Shown one piece after another: positions 10,701 to 25,300 of a stretch of DNA of 64,000 bases. Position 1 is the first letter of the stretch, and every line of letters starts with the position of its first letter. The DNA comes from Aristolochia californica. Its lineage: Eukaryota > Streptophyta > Magnoliopsida > Piperales > Aristolochiaceae. The DNA lies in assembly GCA_029961685.1 (NCBI GenBank), contig JARWKL010000014.1, positions 18,548,452-18,612,451 of the forward strand, read 5' to 3'. Made by a program: the position numbers and the translations under genes. The notes below the pieces were generated by a model, which was not told where the DNA came from, ran no database searches, and saw only the letters and a list, made by a program, of their open reading frames with translations.

Positions 10701-13700
10701 CAAAAATTTCAAGGAGTGGAAAAAATCAAATTCTCAAGTTGTTGGATGTTTAACAACCCACTTTTTGACTATCCTTAAAAATCACAGATACTTTTTGGAA
10801 TTATCTCTCTCTGCTTTTGTGCATTTCCATTTTGGAAGTTCAAATTTTTTTTCAGATCCAAAACTCACTCTCCCATTGTTCTCGTAAACAAAAACGATAT
10901 GAGGAATAACAAAATAAAAATTTTATGCAAATAAATTTGAAAACTATAATAAATGTAAGTGAACGCACTAAAAATGAACACCAAGGTTTTGTTATCCTTG
11001 TTTGGGAAATTCCACTAGCAATAAGCTTGGTGGAATTTTATGGGAAAAAGGGTCTTCTAACTGATCCTAACATGCTTTAAAGGTGGTGGACATGCATGCC
11101 AGAAACGTGTTGAGGATGCAAGTAACCTAATGATCCAAAAATTTCAAGGAGTAGAAAAACTCAAATTCTCAAGTGGTTGGATGTTTAACAACCCACTTTT
11201 TGACTATCCTTAGAAATCACAGATACTTTTTGGAATTATCTGTGTCAGCTTTTGTACATTTCCATTTTGGACGTTCAAAATTTTGTTCAGATCCAAAACT
11301 CGCTCTCCCATTTTTCTCGTAAACAAAAAGGATATGAGGCGTAACAAAATAAAAATTTTATGCAAATAAATTTGAAAACTATAATAAATGTAAGTGAACG
11401 CACTAAAAATGAACACCACGGTTTTGTTATCCATGTTTGGGAAATTCCACTAGTACAACCCCTAATAATAAGCTTGGTGGAATTTTATAGGAAAGGGACT
11501 TCTAACTGATCCTAACATGCTTGAAACGTGGTTGACATGCTTGCCAGAAACATGTTGAGGATGCAAGTGACCTAATGATCCAAAAATTTCTAGGAGTAGA
11601 AAAATTCAAATTCTCAAGTGGTTGGATGTTTAACAACCCACTTTTTGACAATCCTTAAAAATCACAGATACTTTTTGGAATTATCTCACTCATCTTTTGT
11701 GCATTTCCATTTTCGATGTTCAAATTTTTTTTCAGATCCAAAACTCACTCTCCTATTTTTCTCGTAAACAAAAAATATATGACGCATAACAAAATGAAAA
11801 TTTTATGCAAAAAGATTTGAAATCGATAATAAGCACTAAAAATGAACTCCAAGGTTTTGTTATCCATGTTTGGGAAATTCCACTAGTACAACCCCTAATA
11901 ATAATCTTGGTGGAATTTTATAGGAAAGGGGCTTCTAACTGATCCAAACATGTTTTAAATGTGGTGGACATGCATGCCAGAAATGTGTTTAGGAAGCAAG
12001 TGACCTAATGATCCAAAAATTTCAAGGAGTAGAAAAAATCAAATTCTCAAGTTGTTGGATGTTTAACAACCCACTTTTTGGCGATCCTTAAAAATCACAG
12101 ATACTTTTTGGAATTATCACTCTCAGCTTTTCGTGCATTTCCATTTTGGAAGTTCAATTTCTTTTTTGAGATTCAAAACCCACTCTCCCATTTTTCTCGT
12201 AAACAAAAACGATATGAGGAATAACAAAATAAAATTTTTATGCAAATAAATTTGAAAACTATAATAAATGTAAGTGAACGCACTAAAAATGAACACCAAG
12301 GTTTTGTTATCCCTGTTTGGGAAATTCCACTAGCTCAACCCCTAATAATAAGCTTGGTGGAATTTTATGGGAAAAAGGGTCTTCTAACTGATCCTAACAT
12401 GCTTTAAAGGTGGTGGACACGCATGCCAGAAACGTGTTGAGGATGCAAGTGACCTAATGATCCAAAAATTTCAAGGAGTGGAAAAAATCAAATTCTCAAG
12501 TTGTTGGATGTTTAACAACCCACTTTTTGACTATCCTTAAAAATCACAGATACTTTTTGGAATTATCTCTCTCTGCTTTTGTGCATTTCCATTTTGGAAG
12601 TTCAAATTTTTTTTCAGATCCAAAACTCACTCTCCCATTGTTCTCGTAAACAAAAACGATATGAGGAATAACAAAATAAAAATTTTATGCAAATAAATTT
12701 GAAAACTATAATAAATGTAAGTGAACGCACTAAAAATGAACACCAAGGTTTTGTTATCCTTGTTTGGGAAATTCCACTAGCAATAAGCTTGGTGGAATTT
12801 TATGGGAAAAAGGGTCTTCTAACTGATCCTAACATGCTTTAAAGGTGGTGGACATGCATGCCAGAAACGTGTTGAGGATGCAAGTAACCTAATGATCCAA
12901 AAATTTCAAGGAGTAGAAAAACTCAAATTCTCAAGTGGTTGGATGTTTAACAACCCACTTTTTGACTATCCTTAGAAATCACAGATACTTTTTGGAATTA
13001 TCTGTGTCAGCTTTTGTACATTTCCATTTTGGACGTTCAAAATTTTGTTCAGATCCAAAACTCGCTCTCCCATTTTTCTCGTAAACAAAAAGGATATGAG
13101 GCGTAACAAAATAAAAATTTTATGCAAATAAATTTGAAAACTATAATAAATGTAAGTGAACGCACTAAAAATGAACACCACGGTTTTGTTATCCATGTTT
13201 GGGAAATTCCACTAGTACAACCCCTAATAATAAGCTTGGTGGAATTTTATAGGAAAGGGACTTCTAACTGATCCTAACATGCTTGAAACGTGGTTGACAT
13301 GCTTGCCAGAAACATGTTGAGGATGCAAGTGACCTAATGATCCAAAAATTTCTAGGAGTAGAAAAATTCAAATTCTCAAGTGGTTGGATGTTTAACAACC
13401 CACTTTTTGACAATCCTTAAAAATCACAGATACTTTTTGGAATTATCTCACTCATCTTTTGTGCATTTCCATTTTCGATGTTCAAATTTTTTTTCAGATC
13501 CAAAACTCACTCTCCTATTTTTCTCGTAAACAAAAAATATATGACGCATAACAAAATGAAAATTTTATGCAAAAAGATTTGAAATCGATAATAAGCACTA
13601 AAAATGAACTCCAAGGTTTTGTTATCCATGTTTGGGAAATTCCACTAGTACAACCCCTAATAATAATCTTGGTGGAATTTTATAGGAAAGGGGCTTCTAA

Positions 13701-16700
13701 CTGATCCAAACATGTTTTAAATGTGGTGGACATGCATGCCAGAAATGTGTTTAGGAAGCAAGTGACCTAATGATCCAAAAATTTCAAGGAGTAGAAAAAA
13801 TCAAATTCTCAAGTTGTTGGATGTTTAACAACCCACTTTTTGGCGATCCTTAAAAATCACAGATACTTTTTGGAATTATCACTCTCAGCTTTTCGTGCAT
13901 TTCCATTTTGGAAGTTCAATTTCTTTTTTGAGATTCAAAACCCACTCTCCCATTTTTCTCGTAAACAAAAACGATATGAGGAATAACAAAATAAAATTTT
14001 TATGCAAATAAATTTGAAAACTATAATAAATGTAAGTGAACGCACTAAAAATGAACACCAAGGTTTTGTTATCCCTGTTTGGGAAATTCCACTAGCTCAA
14101 CCCCTAATAATAAGCTTGGTGGAATTTTATGGGAAAAAGGGTCTTCTAACTGATCCTAACATGCTTTAAAGGTGGTGGACACGCATGCCAGAAACGTGTT
14201 GAGGATGCAAGTGACCTAATGATCCAAAAATTTCAAGGAGTGGAAAAAATCAAATTCTCAAGTTGTTGGATGTTTAACAACCCACTTTTTGACTATCCTT
14301 AAAAATCACAGATACTTTTTGGAATTATCTCTCTCTGCTTTTGTGCATTTCCATTTTGGAAGTTCAAATTTTTTTTCAGATCCAAAACTCACTCTCCCAT
14401 TGTTCTCGTAAACAAAAACGATATGAGGAATAACAAAATAAAAATTTTATGCAAATAAATTTGAAAACTATAATAAATGTAAGTGAACGCACTAAAAATG
14501 AACACCAAGGTTTTGTTATCCTTGTTTGGGAAATTCCACTAGCAATAAGCTTGGTGGAATTTTATGGGAAAAAGGGTCTTCTAACTGATCCTAACATGCT
14601 TTAAAGGTGGTGGACATGCATGCCAGAAACGTGTTGAGGATGCAAGTAACCTAATGATCCAAAAATTTCAAGGAGTAGAAAAACTCAAATTCTCAAGTGG
14701 TTGGATGTTTAACAACCCACTTTTTGACTATCCTTAGAAATCACAGATACTTTTTGGAATTATCTGTGTCAGCTTTTGTACATTTCCATTTTGGACGTTC
14801 AAAATTTTGTTCAGATCCAAAACTCGCTCTCCCATTTTTCTCGTAAACAAAAAGGATATGAGGCGTAACAAAATAAAAATTTTATGCAAATAAATTTGAA
14901 AACTATAATAAATGTAAGTGAACGCACTAAAAATGAACACCACGGTTTTGTTATCCATGTTTGGGAAATTCCACTAGTACAACCCCTAATAATAAGCTTG
15001 GTGGAATTTTATAGGAAAGGGACTTCTAACTGATCCTAACATGCTTGAAACGTGGTTGACATGCTTGCCAGAAACATGTTGAGGATGCAAGTGACCTAAT
15101 GATCCAAAAATTTCTAGGAGTAGAAAAATTCAAATTCTCAAGTGGTTGGATGTTTAACAACCCACTTTTTGACAATCCTTAAAAATCACAGATACTTTTT
15201 GGAATTATCTCACTCATCTTTTGTGCATTTCCATTTTCGATGTTCAAATTTTTTTTCAGATCCAAAACTCACTCTCCTATTTTTCTCGTAAACAAAAAAT
15301 ATATGACGCATAACAAAATGAAAATTTTATGCAAAAAGATTTGAAATCGATAATAAGCACTAAAAATGAACTCCAAGGTTTTGTTATCCATGTTTGGGAA
15401 ATTCCACTAGTACAACCCCTAATAATAATCTTGGTGGAATTTTATAGGAAAGGGGCTTCTAACTGATCCAAACATGTTTTAAATGTGGTGGACATGCATG
15501 CCAGAAATGTGTTTAGGAAGCAAGTGACCTAATGATCCAAAAATTTCAAGGAGTAGAAAAAATCAAATTCTCAAGTTGTTGGATGTTTAACAACCCACTT
15601 TTTGGCGATCCTTAAAAATCACAGATACTTTTTGGAATTATCACTCTCAGCTTTTCGTGCATTTCCATTTTGGAAGTTCAATTTCTTTTTTGAGATTCAA
15701 AACCCACTCTCCCATTTTTCTCGTAAACAAAAACGATATGAGGAATAACAAAATAAAATTTTTATGCAAATAAATTTGAAAACTATAATAAATGTAAGTG
15801 AACGCACTAAAAATGAACACCAAGGTTTTGTTATCCCTGTTTGGGAAATTCCACTAGCTCAACCCCTAATAATAAGCTTGGTGGAATTTTATGGGAAAAA
15901 GGGTCTTCTAACTGATCCTAACATGCTTTAAAGGTGGTGGACACGCATGCCAGAAACGTGTTGAGGATGCAAGTGACCTAATGATCCAAAAATTTCAAGG
16001 AGTGGAAAAAATCAAATTCTCAAGTTGTTGGATGTTTAACAACCCACTTTTTGACTATCCTTAAAAATCACAGATACTTTTTGGAATTATCTCTCTCTGC
16101 TTTTGTGCATTTCCATTTTGGAAGTTCAAATTTTTTTTCAGATCCAAAACTCACTCTCCCATTGTTCTCGTAAACAAAAACGATATGAGGAATAACAAAA
16201 TAAAAATTTTATGCAAATAAATTTGAAAACTATAATAAATGTAAGTGAACGCACTAAAAATGAACACCAAGGTTTTGTTATCCTTGTTTGGGAAATTCCA
16301 CTAGCAATAAGCTTGGTGGAATTTTATGGGAAAAAGGGTCTTCTAACTGATCCTAACATGCTTTAAAGGTGGTGGACATGCATGCCAGAAACGTGTTGAG
16401 GATGCAAGTAACCTAATGATCCAAAAATTTCAAGGAGTAGAAAAACTCAAATTCTCAAGTGGTTGGATGTTTAACAACCCACTTTTTGACTATCCTTAGA
16501 AATCACAGATACTTTTTGGAATTATCTGTGTCAGCTTTTGTACATTTCCATTTTGGACGTTCAAAATTTTGTTCAGATCCAAAACTCGCTCTCCCATTTT
16601 TCTCGTAAACAAAAAGGATATGAGGCGTAACAAAATAAAAATTTTATGCAAATAAATTTGAAAACTATAATAAATGTAAGTGAACGCACTAAAAATGAAC

Positions 16701-17620
16701 ACCACGGTTTTGTTATCCATGTTTGGGAAATTCCACTAGTACAACCCCTAATAATAAGCTTGGTGGAATTTTATAGGAAAGGGACTTCTAACTGATCCTA
16801 ACATGCTTGAAACGTGGTTGACATGCTTGCCAGAAACATGTTGAGGATGCAAGTGACCTAATGATCCAAAAATTTCTAGGAGTAGAAAAATTCAAATTCT
16901 CAAGTGGTTGGATGTTTAACAACCCACTTTTTGACAATCCTTAAAAATCACAGATACTTTTTGGAATTATCTCACTCATCTTTTGTGCATTTCCATTTTC
17001 GATGTTCAAATTTTTTTTCAGATCCAAAACTCACTCTCCTATTTTTCTCGTAAACAAAAAATATATGACGCATAACAAAATGAAAATTTTATGCAAAAAG
17101 ATTTGAAATCGATAATAAGCACTAAAAATGAACTCCAAGGTTTTGTTATCCATGTTTGGGAAATTCCACTAGTACAACCCCTAATAATAATCTTGGTGGA
17201 ATTTTATAGGAAAGGGGCTTCTAACTGATCCAAACATGTTTTAAATGTGGTGGACATGCATGCCAGAAATGTGTTTAGGAAGCAAGTGACCTAATGATCC
17301 AAAAATTTCAAGGAGTAGAAAAAATCAAATTCTCAAGTTGTTGGATGTTTAACAACCCACTTTTTGGCGATCCTTAAAAATCACAGATACTTTTTGGAAT
17401 TATCACTCTCAGCTTTTCGTGCATTTCCATTTTGGAAGTTCAATTTCTTTTTTGAGATTCAAAACCCACTCTCCCATTTTTCTCGTAAACAAAAACGATA
17501 TGAGGAATAACAAAATAAAATTTTTATGCAAATAAATTTGAAAACTATAATAAATGTAAGTGAACGCACTAAAAATGAACACCAAGGTTTTGTTATCCCT
17601 GTTTGGGAAATTCCACTAGC

Positions 17621-19382
17621 TCAACCCCTAATAATAAGCTTGGTGGAATTTTATGGGAAAAAGGGTCTTCTAACTGATCCTAACATGCTTTAAAGGTGGT
17701 GGACACGCATGCCAGAAACGTGTTGAGGATGCAAGTGACCTAATGATCCAAAAATTTCAAGGAGTGGAAAAAATCAAATTCTCAAGTTGTTGGATGTTTA
17801 ACAACCCACTTTTTGACTATCCTTAAAAATCACAGATACTTTTTGGAATTATCTCTCTCTGCTTTTGTGCATTTCCATTTTGGAAGTTCAAATTTTTTTT
17901 CAGATCCAAAACTCACTCTCCCATTGTTCTCGTAAACAAAAACGATATGAGGAATAACAAAATAAAAATTTTATGCAAATAAATTTGAAAACTATAATAA
18001 ATGTAAGTGAACGCACTAAAAATGAACACCAAGGTTTTGTTATCCTTGTTTGGGAAATTCCACTAGCAATAAGCTTGGTGGAATTTTATGGGAAAAAGGG
18101 TCTTCTAACTGATCCTAACATGCTTTAAAGGTGGTGGACATGCATGCCAGAAACGTGTTGAGGATGCAAGTAACCTAATGATCCAAAAATTTCAAGGAGT
18201 AGAAAAACTCAAATTCTCAAGTGGTTGGATGTTTAACAACCCACTTTTTGACTATCCTTAGAAATCACAGATACTTTTTGGAATTATCTGTGTCAGCTTT
18301 TGTACATTTCCATTTTGGACGTTCAAAATTTTGTTCAGATCCTAAACTCGCTCTCCCATTTTTCTCGTAAACAAAAAGGATATGAGGCGTAACAAAATAA
18401 AAATTTTATGCAAATAAATTTGAAAACTATAATAAATGTAAGTGAACGCACTAAAAATGAACACCACGGTTTTGTTATCCATGTTTGGGAAATTCCACTA
18501 GTACAACCCCTAATAATAAGCTTGGTGGAATTTTATAGGAAAGGGACTTCTAACTGATCCTAACATGCTTGAAACGTGGTTGACATGCTTGCCAGAAACA
18601 TGTTGAGGATGCAAGTGACCTAATGATCCAAAAATTTCTAGGAGTAGAAAAATTCAAATTCTCAAGTGGTTGGATGTTTAACAACCCACTTTTTGACAAT
18701 CCTTAAAAATCACAGATACTTTTTGGAATTATCTCACTCATCTTTTGTGCATTTCCATTTTCGATGTTCAAATTTTTTTTCAGATCCAAAACTCACTCTC
18801 CTATTTTTCTCGTAAACAAAAAATATATGACGCATAACAAAATGAAAATTTTATGCAAAAAGATTTGAAATCGATAATAAGCACTAAAAATGAACTCCAA
18901 GGTTTTGTTATCCATGTTTGGGAAATTCCACTAGTACAACCCCTAATAATAATCTTGGTGGAATTTTATAGGAAAGGGGCTTCTAACTGATCCAAACATG
19001 TTTTAAATGTGGTGGACATGCATGCCAGAAATGTGTTTAGGAAGCAAGTGACCTAATGATCCAAAAATTTCAAGGAGTAGAAAAAATCAAATTCTCAAGT
19101 TGTTGGATGTTTAACAACCCACTTTTTGGCGATCCTTAAAAATCACAGATACTTTTTGGAATTATCACTCTCAGCTTTTCGTGCATTTCCATTTTGGAAG
19201 TTCAATTTCTTTTTTGAGATTCAAAACCCACTCTCCCATTTTTCTCGTAAACAAAAACGATATGAGGAATAACAAAATAAAATTTTTATGCAAATAAATT
19301 TGAAAACTATAATAAATGTAAGTGAACGCACTAAAAATGAACACCAAGGTTTTGTTATCCCTGTTTGGGAAATTCCACTAGC
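17621..19382 (+). repeat. HOR unit 11, type I with one private substitution in B
   Basis: 1762 bp. The B monomer has GATCCTAAACTCG where all other copies have GATCCAAAACTCG, an A-to-T change at 18343. On the minus strand this turns codon 47 of the 74-codon frame from TTG to TAG. No other difference was seen. Confidence 0.88.
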
Positions 19383-22300
19383 TCAACCCCTAATAATAAG
19401 CTTGGTGGAATTTTATGGGAAAAAGGGTCTTCTAACTGATCCTAACATGCTTTAAAGGTGGTGGACACGCATGCCAGAAACGTGTTGAGGATGCAAGTGA
19501 CCTAATGATCCAAAAATTTCAAGGAGTGGAAAAAATCAAATTCTCAAGTTGTTGGATGTTTAACAACCCACTTTTTGACTATCCTTAAAAATCACAGATA
19601 CTTTTTGGAATTATCTCTCTCTGCTTTTGTGCATTTCCATTTTGGAAGTTCAAATTTTTTTTCAGATCCAAAACTCACTCTCCCATTGTTCTCGTAAACA
19701 AAAACGATATGAGGAATAACAAAATAAAAATTTTATGCAAATAAATTTGAAAACTATAATAAATGTAAGTGAACGCACTAAAAATGAACACCAAGGTTTT
19801 GTTATCCTTGTTTGGGAAATTCCACTAGCAATAAGCTTGGTGGAATTTTATGGGAAAAAGGGTCTTCTAACTGATCCTAACATGCTTTAAAGGTGGTGGA
19901 CATGCATGCCAGAAACGTGTTGAGGATGCAAGTAACCTAATGATCCAAAAATTTCAAGGAGTAGAAAAACTCAAATTCTCAAGTGGTTGGATGTTTAACA
20001 ACCCACTTTTTGACTATCCTTAGAAATCACAGATACTTTTTGGAATTATCTGTGTCAGCTTTTGTACATTTCCATTTTGGACGTTCAAAATTTTGTTCAG
20101 ATCCAAAACTCGCTCTCCCATTTTTCTCGTAAACAAAAAGGATATGAGGCGTAACAAAATAAAAATTTTATGCAAATAAATTTGAAAACTATAATAAATG
20201 TAAGTGAACGCACTAAAAATGAACACCACGGTTTTGTTATCCATGTTTGGGAAATTCCACTAGTACAACCCCTAATAATAAGCTTGGTGGAATTTTATAG
20301 GAAAGGGACTTCTAACTGATCCTAACATGCTTGAAACGTGGTTGACATGCTTGCCAGAAACATGTTGAGGATGCAAGTGACCTAATGATCCAAAAATTTC
20401 TAGGAGTAGAAAAATTCAAATTCTCAAGTGGTTGGATGTTTAACAACCCACTTTTTGACAATCCTTAAAAATCACAGATACTTTTTGGAATTATCTCACT
20501 CATCTTTTGTGCATTTCCATTTTCGATGTTCAAATTTTTTTTCAGATCCAAAACTCACTCTCCTATTTTTCTCGTAAACAAAAAATATATGACGCATAAC
20601 AAAATGAAAATTTTATGCAAAAAGATTTGAAATCGATAATAAGCACTAAAAATGAACTCCAAGGTTTTGTTATCCATGTTTGGGAAATTCCACTAGTACA
20701 ACCCCTAATAATAATCTTGGTGGAATTTTATAGGAAAGGGGCTTCTAACTGATCCAAACATGTTTTAAATGTGGTGGACATGCATGCCAGAAATGTGTTT
20801 AGGAAGCAAGTGACCTAATGATCCAAAAATTTCAAGGAGTAGAAAAAATCAAATTCTCAAGTTGTTGGATGTTTAACAACCCACTTTTTGGCGATCCTTA
20901 AAAATCACAGATACTTTTTGGAATTATCACTCTCAGCTTTTCGTGCATTTCCATTTTGGAAGTTCAATTTCTTTTTTGAGATTCAAAACCCACTCTCCCA
21001 TTTTTCTCGTAAACAAAAACGATATGAGGAATAACAAAATAAAATTTTTATGCAAATAAATTTGAAAACTATAATAAATGTAAGTGAACGCACTAAAAAT
21101 GAACACCAAGGTTTTGTTATCCCTGTTTGGGAAATTCCACTAGCTCAACCCCTAATAATAAGCTTGGTGGAATTTTATGGGAAAAAGGGTCTTCTAACTG
21201 ATCCTAACATGCTTTAAAGGTGGTGGACACGCATGCCAGAAACGTGTTGAGGATGCAAGTGACCTAATGATCCAAAAATTTCAAGGAGTGGAAAAAATCA
21301 AATTCTCAAGTTGTTGGATGTTTAACAACCCACTTTTTGACTATCCTTAAAAATCACAGATACTTTTTGGAATTATCTCTCTCTGCTTTTGTGCATTTCC
21401 ATTTTGGAAGTTCAAATTTTTTTTCAGATCCAAAACTCACTCTCCCATTGTTCTCGTAAACAAAAACGATATGAGGAATAACAAAATAAAAATTTTATGC
21501 AAATAAATTTGAAAACTATAATAAATGTAAGTGAACGCACTAAAAATGAACACCAAGGTTTTGTTATCCTTGTTTGGGAAATTCCACTAGCAATAAGCTT
21601 GGTGGAATTTTATGGGAAAAAGGGTCTTCTAACTGATCCTAACATGCTTTAAAGGTGGTGGACATGCATGCCAGAAACGTGTTGAGGATGCAAGTAACCT
21701 AATGATCCAAAAATTTCAAGGAGTAGAAAAACTCAAATTCTCAAGTGGTTGGATGTTTAACAACCCACTTTTTGACTATCCTTAGAAATCACAGATACTT
21801 TTTGGAATTATCTGTGTCAGCTTTTGTACATTTCCATTTTGGACGTTCAAAATTTTGTTCAGATCCAAAACTCGCTCTCCCATTTTTCTCGTAAACAAAA
21901 AGGATATGAGGCGTAACAAAATAAAAATTTTATGCAAATAAATTTGAAAACTATAATAAATGTAAGTGAACGCACTAAAAATGAACACCACGGTTTTGTT
22001 ATCCATGTTTGGGAAATTCCACTAGTACAACCCCTAATAATAAGCTTGGTGGAATTTTATAGGAAAGGGACTTCTAACTGATCCTAACATGCTTGAAACG
22101 TGGTTGACATGCTTGCCAGAAACATGTTGAGGATGCAAGTGACCTAATGATCCAAAAATTTCTAGGAGTAGAAAAATTCAAATTCTCAAGTGGTTGGATG
22201 TTTAACAACCCACTTTTTGACAATCCTTAAAAATCACAGATACTTTTTGGAATTATCTCACTCATCTTTTGTGCATTTCCATTTTCGATGTTCAAATTTT

Positions 22301-25300
22301 TTTTCAGATCCAAAACTCACTCTCCTATTTTTCTCGTAAACAAAAAATATATGACGCATAACAAAATGAAAATTTTATGCAAAAAGATTTGAAATCGATA
22401 ATAAGCACTAAAAATGAACTCCAAGGTTTTGTTATCCATGTTTGGGAAATTCCACTAGTACAACCCCTAATAATAATCTTGGTGGAATTTTATAGGAAAG
22501 GGGCTTCTAACTGATCCAAACATGTTTTAAATGTGGTGGACATGCATGCCAGAAATGTGTTTAGGAAGCAAGTGACCTAATGATCCAAAAATTTCAAGGA
22601 GTAGAAAAAATCAAATTCTCAAGTTGTTGGATGTTTAACAACCCACTTTTTGGCGATCCTTAAAAATCACAGATACTTTTTGGAATTATCACTCTCAGCT
22701 TTTCGTGCATTTCCATTTTGGAAGTTCAATTTCTTTTTTGAGATTCAAAACCCACTCTCCCATTTTTCTCGTAAACAAAAACGATATGAGGAATAACAAA
22801 ATAAAATTTTTATGCAAATAAATTTGAAAACTATAATAAATGTAAGTGAACGCACTAAAAATGAACACCAAGGTTTTGTTATCCCTGTTTGGGAAATTCC
22901 ACTAGCTCAACCCCTAATAATAAGCTTGGTGGAATTTTATGGGAAAAAGGGTCTTCTAACTGATCCTAACATGCTTTAAAGGTGGTGGACACGCATGCCA
23001 GAAACGTGTTGAGGATGCAAGTGACCTAATGATCCAAAAATTTCAAGGAGTGGAAAAAATCAAATTCTCAAGTTGTTGGATGTTTAACAACCCACTTTTT
23101 GACTATCCTTAAAAATCACAGATACTTTTTGGAATTATCTCTCTCTGCTTTTGTGCATTTCCATTTTGGAAGTTCAAATTTTTTTTCAGATCCAAAACTC
23201 ACTCTCCCATTGTTCTCGTAAACAAAAACGATATGAGGAATAACAAAATAAAAATTTTATGCAAATAAATTTGAAAACTATAATAAATGTAAGTGAACGC
23301 ACTAAAAATGAACACCAAGGTTTTGTTATCCTTGTTTGGGAAATTCCACTAGCAATAAGCTTGGTGGAATTTTATGGGAAAAAGGGTCTTCTAACTGATC
23401 CTAACATGCTTTAAAGGTGGTGGACATGCATGCCAGAAACGTGTTGAGGATGCAAGTAACCTAATGATCCAAAAATTTCAAGGAGTAGAAAAACTCAAAT
23501 TCTCAAGTGGTTGGATGTTTAACAACCCACTTTTTGACTATCCTTAGAAATCACAGATACTTTTTGGAATTATCTGTGTCAGCTTTTGTACATTTCCATT
23601 TTGGACGTTCAAAATTTTGTTCAGATCCAAAACTCGCTCTCCCATTTTTCTCGTAAACAAAAAGGATATGAGGCGTAACAAAATAAAAATTTTATGCAAA
23701 TAAATTTGAAAACTATAATAAATGTAAGTGAACGCACTAAAAATGAACACCACGGTTTTGTTATCCATGTTTGGGAAATTCCACTAGTACAACCCCTAAT
23801 AATAAGCTTGGTGGAATTTTATAGGAAAGGGACTTCTAACTGATCCTAACATGCTTGAAACGTGGTTGACATGCTTGCCAGAAACATGTTGAGGATGCAA
23901 GTGACCTAATGATCCAAAAATTTCTAGGAGTAGAAAAATTCAAATTCTCAAGTGGTTGGATGTTTAACAACCCACTTTTTGACAATCCTTAAAAATCACA
24001 GATACTTTTTGGAATTATCTCACTCATCTTTTGTGCATTTCCATTTTCGATGTTCAAATTTTTTTTCAGATCCAAAACTCACTCTCCTATTTTTCTCGTA
24101 AACAAAAAATATATGACGCATAACAAAATGAAAATTTTATGCAAAAAGATTTGAAATCGATAATAAGCACTAAAAATGAACTCCAAGGTTTTGTTATCCA
24201 TGTTTGGGAAATTCCACTAGTACAACCCCTAATAATAATCTTGGTGGAATTTTATAGGAAAGGGGCTTCTAACTGATCCAAACATGTTTTAAATGTGGTG
24301 GACATGCATGCCAGAAATGTGTTTAGGAAGCAAGTGACCTAATGATCCAAAAATTTCAAGGAGTAGAAAAAATCAAATTCTCAAGTTGTTGGATGTTTAA
24401 CAACCCACTTTTTGGCGATCCTTAAAAATCACAGATACTTTTTGGAATTATCACTCTCAGCTTTTCGTGCATTTCCATTTTGGAAGTTCAATTTCTTTTT
24501 TGAGATTCAAAACCCACTCTCCCATTTTTCTCGTAAACAAAAACGATATGAGGAATAACAAAATAAAATTTTTATGCAAATAAATTTGAAAACTATAATA
24601 AATGTAAGTGAACGCACTAAAAATGAACACCAAGGTTTTGTTATCCCTGTTTGGGAAATTCCACTAGCTCAACCCCTAATAATAAGCTTGGTGGAATTTT
24701 ATGGGAAAAAGGGTCTTCTAACTGATCCTAACATGCTTTAAAGGTGGTGGACACGCATGCCAGAAACGTGTTGAGGATGCAAGTGACCTAATGATCCAAA
24801 AATTTCAAGGAGTGGAAAAAATCAAATTCTCAAGTTGTTGGATGTTTAACAACCCACTTTTTGACTATCCTTAAAAATCACAGATACTTTTTGGAATTAT
24901 CTCTCTCTGCTTTTGTGCATTTCCATTTTGGAAGTTCAAATTTTTTTTCAGATCCAAAACTCACTCTCCCATTGTTCTCGTAAACAAAAACGATATGAGG
25001 AATAACAAAATAAAAATTTTATGCAAATAAATTTGAAAACTATAATAAATGTAAGTGAACGCACTAAAAATGAACACCAAGGTTTTGTTATCCTTGTTTG
25101 GGAAATTCCACTAGCAATAAGCTTGGTGGAATTTTATGGGAAAAAGGGTCTTCTAACTGATCCTAACATGCTTTAAAGGTGGTGGACATGCATGCCAGAA
25201 ACGTGTTGAGGATGCAAGTAACCTAATGATCCAAAAATTTCAAGGAGTAGAAAAACTCAAATTCTCAAGTGGTTGGATGTTTAACAACCCACTTTTTGAC

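Larger units (their letters stand above)
1..17620 (+). repeat. HOR units 1-10, uniform type I block
   Basis: Ten consecutive 1762-bp units starting at 1, 1763, 3525, 5287, 7049, 8811, 10573, 12335, 14097 and 15859. I saw no difference among them. All B monomers have ATTTCAAGG and ACTCGCTC, and all D monomers have AAATTTTTATG. This is the most homogeneous stretch of the window and contains no gene or inserted element. Confidence 0.88.
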
